NCBI GenBank assembly: GCA_947508155.1
Contig: CANNRM010000054.1
Span: forward strand, 1-5,438
DNA length: 5,438 nt
Reading direction: 5' to 3'
Source: Rickettsiales bacterium
Lineage (GTDB): Bacteria; Pseudomonadota; Alphaproteobacteria; Rickettsiales; Rickettsiaceae
Shown here: positions 1 to 4,746 of the stretch, piece by piece
Position numbering within the stretch: position 1 is the stretch's first letter
Layout of the letters: each line of letters begins with the position of its first letter
Translations under genes and position numbers: made by a program
Notes under the pieces: model-generated
What the model saw: the letters and a program-made list of their open reading frames with translations, nothing else
Databases searched by the model: none
Told to the model about the DNA's origin: nothing

Positions 1-902
1 ACGGTACGATTTGCGAACATAAAACTTTGAGTCATAACGAATTCAAATGGCTGCTGCAAAAATCTGTCAAATACACCGGCGTAAGTTGTTGGGCCATATT
101 CACGGACACTTACAATACCCGCATATCTCGTACCTTCAGGGCCTCTAATTTCCATAGATTTGCCACCAAAAAACAATCTATGATTTGGTATATATTTCCC
201 TATCTCCATTTTAGGAACTCTCATAGGCATAAAATATCCACAATTAAGCGTTGCCCCAAGAAATTCTAAAATCTCACAATAATCTCCAGTCTCTTCTGAA
301 ACCACCTCTAAAAGCCTTGCGCCGTAATCTTTAAAAGTATTGATCACGCGGTTAGACATTTCCTCTAAACTTTCCGCCATCTCACGCATGTCAGATTCCC
401 ATGCTGATTTATCTGATTTTTGTAGTAATTTTTTATACCAATATTCCAAAATAGCGACACCGGCTTTATCTGGTTTAAATAATATACTGATATATAGCTC
501 ATTAAAAAAAGACTCACGAATGGCATATCTTTTATCCCATTCTTCTTGTAGATATTCCATAAAATCATGAGTTTTGCTGATAAAAGCATCACCACTATTA
601 GCATTATCAGGAACATCTGTTATGGGTTTTTTTCGCCTTATAGTATGAAAATAAAGAGTAACATTGCCAGATGCCATGTTTTTAAACAAGAGATTACGCA
701 TATTTTTGCGTATATCTAAATCTTCGTCATCAGCTGTTTCGAAGGAATATCCATCAATTTTAATTACTTGAAGCAATTCATTATTTTTAGTCAGAATAGT
801 TTTTCTGTCCCAATGGCATCTATATGGCACAAAATGATCAGTATGAACCTCTCTTTTTGCATAAGCTTCTTTGCTAGATTTAGTTTCAAAAATCTTCACC
901 AT
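1..902 (-). CDS. virB4: VirB4 type IV secretion ATPase, N-terminal part (3' end outside window)
   Basis: VirB4 is the large inner-membrane-associated ATPase that powers assembly and substrate transfer in type IV secretion systems. The visible 300 codons are free of stops and run off the left edge. They match the N-terminal CagE/TrbE/VirB domain: HFVPYRCH at residues 23-30, then TILTKNNELLQVIKIDG (35-51) and SFETADDED (53-61), the usual opening of the family. GIVSVREYGPTTYAGVFD (262-279) and PFEFVMTQSF (285-294) follow, typical of the end of this domain. The Walker A and B motifs of the C-terminal ATPase half would lie beyond the window, so catalytic competence cannot be judged. The start chosen is the ATG at 902, but its best Shine-Dalgarno (GGAG) is about 15 nt away. 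An in-frame GTG at 923, overlapping the virB3 stop as TAGTG, is a real alternative adding seven residues. It lies directly downstream of virB3 and is almost certainly co-transcribed and translationally coupled with it. Confidence 0.93.
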   Translation of the reverse strand, partial: MVKIFETKSSKEAYAKREVHTDHFVPYRCHWDRKTILTKNNELLQVIKIDGYSFETADDEDLDIRKNMRNLLFKNMASGNVTLYFHTIRRKKPITDVPDNANSGDAFISKTHDFMEYLQEEWDKRYAIRESFFNELYISILFKPDKAGVAILEYWYKKLLQKSDKSAWESDMREMAESLEEMSNRVINTFKDYGARLLEVVSEETGDYCEILEFLGATLNCGYFMPMRVPKMEIGKYIPNHRLFFGGKSMEIRGPEGTRYAGIVSVREYGPTTYAGVFDRFLQQPFEFVMTQSFMFANRT

Positions 903-922
903 ACTTTTACCAAATAACTCCA

Positions 923-1207
923 CTAAATATCATAGGAATTTGCGCCATAATAAAGCTTATTAGGGCATTGATTACAACGCTGAAATTTATTGATATACAA
1001 CTCCATAAACCGCGGCTCTTTAAAACACAAAATATATCCTATCGCATGGATAACACCAGCGAGTAAAACTATTTGAAAATTAGATGTTTGAATAAACCCA
1101 ACAACGGACACTATCATATTCAACATAGCATATTGGATACTTACACCAAAAATCAGAGTTGGTCTTGTCAACCCAACAAAAAGAGGGTCGGCACTTATAT
1201 CTGCCAT
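923..1207 (-). CDS. virB3: VirB3 type IV secretion inner-membrane protein
   Basis: VirB3 is a small integral inner-membrane subunit that works with VirB4 at the base of the type IV secretion channel. The 94-residue product opens with MADISADPLFVGLTRPTLIF, which contains the family hallmark DPLFxGLTRP. Two hydrophobic segments follow (roughly residues 17-36, and 42-62 after a short polar TSN), then a polar C-terminal tail with a CNQCP pair of cysteines. The length fits the family (about 90-110 residues). The start is the ATG at 1207 because GTGAGG (1214-1219) sits at ideal Shine-Dalgarno spacing upstream. The longer GTG start at 1219 would consume that site. The gene directly precedes virB4, the conserved virB order, with at most 20 bases between them. 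Confidence 0.93.
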   Translation of the reverse strand: MADISADPLFVGLTRPTLIFGVSIQYAMLNMIVSVVGFIQTSNFQIVLLAGVIHAIGYILCFKEPRFMELYINKFQRCNQCPNKLYYGANSYDI

Positions 1208-1213
1208 ATGATA

Positions 1214-1219
1214 CCTCAC
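1214..1219 (-). promoter_or_regulatory. Ribosome binding site of virB3
   Basis: GTGAGG on the minus strand lies 6 nt before the ATG at 1207. It decides in favour of that ATG over the in-frame GTG at 1217-1219, which overlaps the site itself. Confidence 0.6.
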
Positions 1220-1221
1220 AC

Positions 1222-1268
1222 ATTATATCTCAATATGTATTCTAGTAGCAAATGCATTAGAAAATCAA
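1222..1268 (-). promoter_or_regulatory. Candidate sigma70-type promoters upstream of virB3
   Basis: Two overlapping candidates lie in the 184-bp spacer between mlaF and virB3. One has TTGATT (1263-1268), an 18-nt spacer and TAGAAT (1239-1244). It would give a leader of roughly 25 nt that includes the whole ribosome binding site. The other has TTGCTA (1246-1251), an 18-nt spacer and a perfect TATAAT (1222-1227). Its transcript would begin almost on the ribosome binding site, so it is less convincing. AT-rich DNA yields such matches by chance. They are offered because virB3 is functionally unrelated to mlaF and a promoter is expected here. I see no clear hairpin plus T-run terminating mlaF in the rest of the spacer. 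Confidence 0.3.
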
Positions 1269-1391
1269 ATCTATAATTGCAAGGCAATATATAGTTTTTG
1301 GGGTGTGGGATATATATATCGAATTTTAGAGAAAAAACAGACAATAGATGGAAGGTCAATTCGAACCCGAGATTATACCAATCGCCCTGTA

Positions 1392-2150
1392 TTAGACATC
1401 GACCTTTATTGGCCCCTCTGTCAAACCATTGATAAACTGGTGAAGATGAGGATTCTTCGTTTTCTCCACCTCATTCTTACTACCATTCCACAAAATCTTA
1501 CCATTATAAATCATGGCAACATCAGTCGCTATCTGCATTGCGCTGTTCATATCATGCGTGATTGTCACAGTTGTCGCACCCAGATCCTTCCGCACCTTGA
1601 TTATCAAATCATTAATCACATTAGCCATAATCGGATCAAGACCTGTTGTTGGCTCGTCAAAAAATATAATTTCAGGATTTGTACATATCGCACGAGCAAG
1701 AGATACACGCTTTTGCATACCACCCGAAAGCTCAGCAGGAAGAAGACTTAGCACACCCGAATGCAGACCAACCGCATGAAGCTTTTCCGCAGCTAAATCA
1801 CGCTTCTGTGCACAAGATAATTTATTCAATTTCTCTGCAAAAAATGTGATATTATCCTCGATTGTTAAAGAGTCAAAAAGCGCGCCAGCTTGGAATAAAA
1901 AGCCGCATTTTTCCATAATACGGAACCGCGCCTTGCCAGACATATATGTCGTATCTACACCATCGATTTCTACTTTACCAGAATCCGGCATTAAAAGCCC
2001 CACAATAGTCTTGATAAGCACTGATTTACCTGTACCAGACCCACCCAAAATCACCATGGAGGATCCTTCTTTAACCTCCAGATCAACACCATCTAGAACA
2101 TTATGATCCCCGAAGCTTTTATGTAAATTGAATACTTTTATTTTTATCAT
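1392..2150 (-). CDS. mlaF: MlaF, ATPase of the Mla phospholipid ABC transporter
   Basis: This 252-residue protein is the cytoplasmic ATP-binding subunit of an MlaFE-type transporter, which moves phospholipids between the inner and outer membrane. All ABC landmarks are present: Walker A GGSGTGKS (36-43), Q-loop Gln87 in LFQAGALFDSLT, signature LSGGMQKR (141-148), Walker B IIFFDEP (161-167) with catalytic Glu166, D-loop GLDP (170-173) and switch His199 in THD. The C-terminal HQFINGLTEGPI (237-248) resembles the tail of MlaF rather than of generic importers. Older annotations call rickettsial relatives Mkl or ribonucleotide transport ATPase. The frame stays open upstream to an ATG at 2246, but those 32 codons are the 2197-2282 repeat and share nothing with the family. 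MIKIKVFNLHKSFG at 2150 is the natural start, with a weak GAG 6 nt upstream. mlaE precedes it on the same strand. No mlaD-like gene is present in the window. Confidence 0.95.
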   Translation of the reverse strand: MIKIKVFNLHKSFGDHNVLDGVDLEVKEGSSMVILGGSGTGKSVLIKTIVGLLMPDSGKVEIDGVDTTYMSGKARFRIMEKCGFLFQAGALFDSLTIEDNITFFAEKLNKLSCAQKRDLAAEKLHAVGLHSGVLSLLPAELSGGMQKRVSLARAICTNPEIIFFDEPTTGLDPIMANVINDLIIKVRKDLGATTVTITHDMNSAMQIATDVAMIYNGKILWNGSKNEVEKTKNPHLHQFINGLTEGPIKVDV

Positions 2151-2196
2151 TTTTTTCTCGTTTATTTGCGAAACACACACTATAGAAACTCTCATC

Positions 2197-2282
2197 GTCA
2201 TTGCGAGCGATCGTAGATCGCGTGGCAATCTCCCTTGTAAGATCAAGCGAGATCACCACGTCGCTTCGCTCCTCGTGATGAC
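2197..2282. repeat. Palindromic element, copy 1 (mlaE-mlaF spacer)
   Basis: This is an 86-bp imperfect inverted repeat filling most of the 154-bp gap between mlaE and mlaF. Read on the plus strand it opens with GTCATTGCGAG and closes with CTCGTGATGAC. Its left arm (2197-2232) and right arm (2249-2282, inverted) are homologous. Each arm is itself a small hairpin: ATTGC pairs with GCAAT in the left arm and ATCAC with GTGAT in the right. The same family occurs at 4660-4746 and, shortened, at 5161-5195. It resembles Rickettsia palindromic elements and the GTCATTGCGAG repeats of several intracellular alphaproteobacteria. Transcribed as part of mlaEF mRNA it would form a strong structure, possibly affecting mlaF expression or mRNA decay. 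It lacks a T-run and is not an obvious terminator. Confidence 0.85.
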
Positions 2283-2304
2283 ACTCGTATCCGAGAGCCT
2301 AAAT

Positions 2305-3087
2305 CTACTTACTGAAAAACAACTCCGTAATCAAATAGTTACTCAACAATATCAATATCGATGAATTCACAACCGCCATTGTTGTTGCATCACCAACACC
2401 CCTAGCACCTTTGTCTGAATTATATCCACTATAACAACTCATTGTGGAAATAATAATCCCAAATACAAAAGCCTTCACAAGGCCTGATACAACATCAATC
2501 TGCTCCAAATATTTGAATGTATTTATGATATAATTAGCACTATTAAAATCTAATTTATGCACACTAACCATATAGCCACCCATAACACCAATAATATCAC
2601 CTATAAACACAAGCACAGGCAATGTAACAGCTGCAGCCAACACACGTGGGGAAACTAGATATTTTATAGGATCAGTAGATAATGTAAACAGCGCATCAAT
2701 CTGCTCTGTCACGCGCATAGTACCTATTTCAGCTGCGATAGAAGCACCAACACGCCCAGCAACCATAAGACCCGCAAGCACAGGACCAAGTTCTCGCGTG
2801 ATTGAAAGAACCACAACTGTGGCAATACTACTTTCCGCCGAGAATCTCGCAAAACCGCTATAGCTTTGCAGAGCCAGAACTGCACCAGAGAAAATCGCTG
2901 TCATTCCCACCACAGGCAAAGAGTAAAAGCCAATATTGAGCATTTGTTGCATGATCATTTTCACATCATATGGAGGACGAATGATCCCAATGATAGCTTT
3001 GACTACGAACAGGCCAAACCGGCCAACGCTATTAGAAAGGCGCAATGTTTTAGCGCCAAGATTTTGACAGATATCTAGAACGAACAT
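2305..3087 (-). CDS. mlaE: MlaE-family permease of the Mla phospholipid ABC transporter
   Basis: This 260-residue inner-membrane permease pairs with MlaF to traffic phospholipids for outer-membrane lipid asymmetry. Its length equals the E. coli MlaE that I recall. The N-terminus carries an amphipathic region with GRFGLFVVKAIIGI (22-35). Hydrophobic segments follow at about 54-75, 88-115, 143-173 and 203-258. The family core is clear: SIATVVVLSITRELGPVLAG, then GRVGASIAAEIGTMRVTEQIDAL, the cytoplasmic EIGxMxxTEQxxAL coupling motif that contacts the ATPase. The start at ATG 3087 has only a weak GGAT upstream, but it aligns with the family. mlaF follows after a spacer occupied by a palindromic repeat. 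A 70-bp gap separates it from the upstream unknown gene and contains a promoter-like sequence, so mlaEF may be its own transcription unit. Confidence 0.95.
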   Translation of the reverse strand: MFVLDICQNLGAKTLRLSNSVGRFGLFVVKAIIGIIRPPYDVKMIMQQMLNIGFYSLPVVGMTAIFSGAVLALQSYSGFARFSAESSIATVVVLSITRELGPVLAGLMVAGRVGASIAAEIGTMRVTEQIDALFTLSTDPIKYLVSPRVLAAAVTLPVLVFIGDIIGVMGGYMVSVHKLDFNSANYIINTFKYLEQIDVVSGLVKAFVFGIIISTMSCYSGYNSDKGARGVGDATTMAVVNSSILILLSNYLITELFFSK

Positions 3088-3113
3088 ATAAATCCATATT
3101 GATTATACGGTTT

Positions 3114-3142
3114 ATTATATTAGGAAAAAACGACAAGAGCAA
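3114..3142 (-). promoter_or_regulatory. Candidate promoter of mlaEF
   Basis: On the minus strand, TTGCTC (3137-3142), exactly 17 nt, then a perfect TATAAT (3114-3119) lie about 27 nt before the mlaE start. The -35 matches consensus only in its TTG. A second TATAAT occurs at 3102-3107 without a good -35. The position, in the only gap between the unknown gene and mlaE, supports it. The AT-rich context weakens it. Confidence 0.4.
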
Positions 3143-3157
3143 GAAATGAGGTGAATG

Positions 3158-3658
3158 TTATAAAGGATTTTCTGAATCTATAGCAAAATGATCTTCTACA
3201 TCCCCAGAAAACCCACTATCCGCAACATTGCCTTGAGCCGAGTTATAAACACCAGAAGCATAGCGCGATTCCTGCAGCTGAGCTTCTACAGTACGAATAT
3301 TAATAAACACACTCAATAAGTCTTGTATAGTATTTTTAGACTCTAAAGATTTTATCAATTGATCATGCGATATGCCTGATATTGTTGTCTTCTGCACTTC
3401 AGACAATAAGAACTTTTTGGTGACTTCCAGAGAATATTGTCGTTCAAACAATTCATAGTAAACTTGACTGTCTAGCTCCAATATTTCATTAAGTTTTTTA
3501 ACATGCTTCAAGATCAAAAGTTTTTCTTTAATTTCTCCTTTGGGACTAGCGAACATCTGTGATATAGCTACCTCATCCCTATAACGAAGATGCTTCAGCA
3601 GCTTGTTTAAAGCACCACTCAATTTTTGCTCACAAGAAGAAACCACTTGTCCTTTCAT
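3158..3658 (-). CDS. Hypothetical protein, 166 residues, unrecognised
   Basis: I do not recognise this protein. It is soluble in character: no signal peptide and no membrane segment. It is rich in Leu, Lys, Glu and Ser, with a largely helical-looking middle (about residues 11-130) containing charged heptad-like stretches such as KEKLLILKHVKKLNEILELD (44-63). The tail (about 134-166) is Gly/Ser/Asp-rich, acidic and probably disordered. The start is the ATG at 3658 because AGGGGG (3663-3668) lies 4 nt before it. The frame continues upstream to an ATG at 3790, which would give 210 residues, but those extra codons are mostly the 3681-3806 palindromic repeat. It sits between fabI and mlaE on the same strand, 147 bp after fabI. 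Similar helical proteins can be adaptors or chaperones, but nothing here supports a function. That the gene is real rests on the strong ribosome binding site, the long open frame and the strand-consistent context. Confidence 0.75.
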   Translation of the reverse strand: MKGQVVSSCEQKLSGALNKLLKHLRYRDEVAISQMFASPKGEIKEKLLILKHVKKLNEILELDSQVYYELFERQYSLEVTKKFLLSEVQKTTISGISHDQLIKSLESKNTIQDLLSVFINIRTVEAQLQESRYASGVYNSAQGNVADSGFSGDVEDHFAIDSENPL

Positions 3659-3662
3659 AACA

Positions 3663-3668
3663 CCCCCT
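3663..3668 (-). promoter_or_regulatory. Ribosome binding site of the 166-residue protein
   Basis: AGGGGG on the minus strand, one mismatch from AGGAGG, sits 4 nt before the ATG at 3658. It is the main reason for preferring this start over the repeat-derived ATG at 3790. Confidence 0.6.
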
Positions 3669-3680
3669 AGATTTATTAGC

Positions 3681-3806
3681 ACCAAGGTCCCAAATTTGTC
3701 GTACAAATGGAATTTGAATGGCGAGCTCCCGCAGCGTACACTTAGTACGTGAGGACAGCGAGACCATGATAAATTGCTTTTGTACGGCAAATTTCGGACA
3801 CTTGGT
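3681..3806. repeat. 126-bp imperfect inverted repeat between fabI and the unknown gene
   Basis: Its two arms meet at GTACACTTAGTAC (3737-3749). The outer parts match closely: the left arm has ACCAAG, GTCC, AAATTTG, CGTACAAA and AATTT in order. The inverse of the right arm has the same blocks with only single-base differences or one-base gaps between them. The inner parts (CGAGCTCCCGCAGCGTAC against CTCGCTGTCCTCACGTAC, inverted) are more diverged. It differs in sequence from the GTCATTGCGAG family elsewhere in the window. Its right end coincides with the first base of the fabI stop triplet in plus coordinates, and its left end lies 12 bp before the next gene's ribosome binding site. No T-run follows, so it is not a classic intrinsic terminator. 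A frame through it is open on the minus strand. It is probably a Rickettsia-palindromic-element-like mobile repeat. Confidence 0.8.
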
Positions 3807-4633
3807 TATGCTAGTGGTGCACCACTAGTCATCCCCATAATACTATATCCACCATCAACATAATGCACTTCTCCAGTAACACCGGATGACATATGGCTGA
3901 GCAAATAAAGCGCAGACATCGCCACATCTTCTTGCGTTACATTACGCTTCAGTGGAGCAGTCGATGCATGCATATTCAGCATTGATCTAAAATCACCAAT
4001 CGCGCTTGATGCAAGAGTACGAATCGGCCCAGCAGAAATGGCATTCACACGAATTCCATGCGCGCCCATATCATTCGCCAAATACCTAACACTCGCTTCC
4101 AACGCCGCTTTAGCAACACCCATTACGTTATAATTTGGCATCACTTTCTGTGCGCCATGATATGTCATAGTAATAATACTGCCACCATTTTTCATCAATG
4201 GCTCAACACGCTTCGCAAGCGCTGTTAGGGAATAACATGATACATTCATACTATTCAAAAAATTATCCAAAGATGTATCGATATAACGCCCTTTCAACTC
4301 ATCTTTATCAGAATAAGCAATTGAGTGAACGAGGAAATCTATATTGCCGCATTTTTTTGCAATTTGTTCGAAAGTATCATCCATTGAATCCACTTCTGTA
4401 ACATCACATCTAAAAAGACAATCAGCACCAATACCCATCTCTTCAGCAAGTGGAGCAAGCCTTTTCAGGATCGCATCATTAGGATATGTCATCACAATCT
4501 CAGCACCACAAGCTTTTGCAAATTGCGCGATAGGCAAGGCTATAGAAAGGTTGTTAGCAATACCAGCAATAATACCCTTTTTGCCTTTAAGAAGGTCTTT
4601 TGGAAGGTTCTTCATGTTTAATAGTTCATTCAT
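3806..4633 (-). CDS. fabI: FabI, NADH-dependent enoyl-acyl carrier protein reductase
   Basis: FabI catalyses the last step of each fatty acid elongation cycle, reducing trans-2-enoyl-ACP to acyl-ACP with NAD(P)H in the cytoplasm. It is a divergent short-chain dehydrogenase and the target of triclosan and isoniazid-type inhibitors. The 275-residue product has the cofactor motif GIANNLSIA (24-32), CDVT (76-79) for the adenine pocket, HSIAY (103-107) and the active site Tyr158, Tyr168 and Lys175 in the FabI arrangement Y-x6-K (YNVMGVAK). The motifs RVNAISAGPIRTLAS (195-209) and HYVDGGYSIMGM (257-268) are FabI-specific. It appears intact. The start at 4633 is set by AAGGAG (4642-4647) 8 nt upstream, and the internal Met7 lacks one. 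It follows ctaA with 92 bp between, most of which is a palindromic repeat ending 12 bp before the ribosome binding site. An 18-bp perfect palindrome lies in its last codons. Confidence 0.97.
   Translation of the reverse strand: MNELLNMKNLPKDLLKGKKGIIAGIANNLSIALPIAQFAKACGAEIVMTYPNDAILKRLAPLAEEMGIGADCLFRCDVTEVDSMDDTFEQIAKKCGNIDFLVHSIAYSDKDELKGRYIDTSLDNFLNSMNVSCYSLTALAKRVEPLMKNGGSIITMTYHGAQKVMPNYNVMGVAKAALEASVRYLANDMGAHGIRVNAISAGPIRTLASSAIGDFRSMLNMHASTAPLKRNVTQEDVAMSALYLLSHMSSGVTGEVHYVDGGYSIMGMTSGAPLA
3811..3828. repeat. 18-bp perfect palindrome in the 3' end of fabI
   Basis: CTAGTGGTGCACCACTAG reads the same on both strands. As RNA it can fold into a 7-bp stem with a TGCA loop. It covers the codons for the last few residues of FabI (SGAPLA) and lies four bases from the 126-bp inverted repeat. 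Only about 0.02 such 18-bp perfect palindromes would be expected by chance in a window of this size with even base use. Function is unknown. Confidence 0.7.
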
Positions 4634-4641
4634 AGCTTTCT

Positions 4642-4647
4642 CTCCTT
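4642..4647 (-). promoter_or_regulatory. Ribosome binding site of fabI
   Basis: AAGGAG on the minus strand lies 8 nt before the ATG at 4633. It supports this start over the in-frame ATG at 4615. Confidence 0.6.
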
Positions 4648-4659
4648 TTTATATCCGTA

Positions 4660-4746
4660 GTCATCACGAGGGGCGTAGCGACGTGGTGACCTCCCTTGAT
4701 ACTTTAAGAGAGATTGCCACGCAAACTAAAGTTCGCTCGCAATGAC
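4660..4746. repeat. Palindromic element, copy 2 (ctaA 3' end and ctaA-fabI spacer)
   Basis: This 87-bp imperfect inverted repeat is of the same family as 2197-2282 but has its arms in the opposite order. On the plus strand the TCAC/GTGA arm comes first (GTCATCACGAG) and the TTGC/GCAA arm last (CTCGCAATGAC). Both copies share CTCCCTTG after the first arm. The last 21 bp are coding: read on the minus strand, GTC ATT GCG AGC GAA CTT TAG forms the final six codons and stop of ctaA. The rest fills the spacer before fabI. Confidence 0.85.

Noticed and set aside
365..616. Minus-strand open frame of 83 codons with hydrophobic residues
   Set aside because: It is in a different frame inside virB4, whose own frame is uninterrupted and carries clear family motifs.
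1330..1390. tRNA-like TTCGAA segment in the mlaF-virB3 spacer
   Set aside because: GGTTCGAAT on the minus strand resembles a T-loop, but the required C after the loop and a 5-bp T-stem are missing, and no acceptor or anticodon arms can be formed.
1340..1391. Intrinsic terminator after mlaF
   Set aside because: A T-run (TGTTTTTTC on the minus strand) exists, but I found no convincing GC-rich stem immediately before it.
1305..1751. Plus-strand open frame of 148 codons
   Set aside because: It lies largely antisense to mlaF, has no recognisable domain or good ribosome binding site, and is explained as a shadow of that gene.
2151..2246. N-terminal extension of MlaF to an ATG at 2246
   Set aside because: The extra 32 codons mostly translate the palindromic repeat, do not resemble MlaF, and MIKIKVFNLHKSFG at 2150 is the family-like start.
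3659..3790. N-terminal extension of the unknown protein to an ATG at 3790 (210 residues)
   Set aside because: The extension is mostly encoded by the 126-bp inverted repeat, and a strong AGGGGG site marks the start at 3658.
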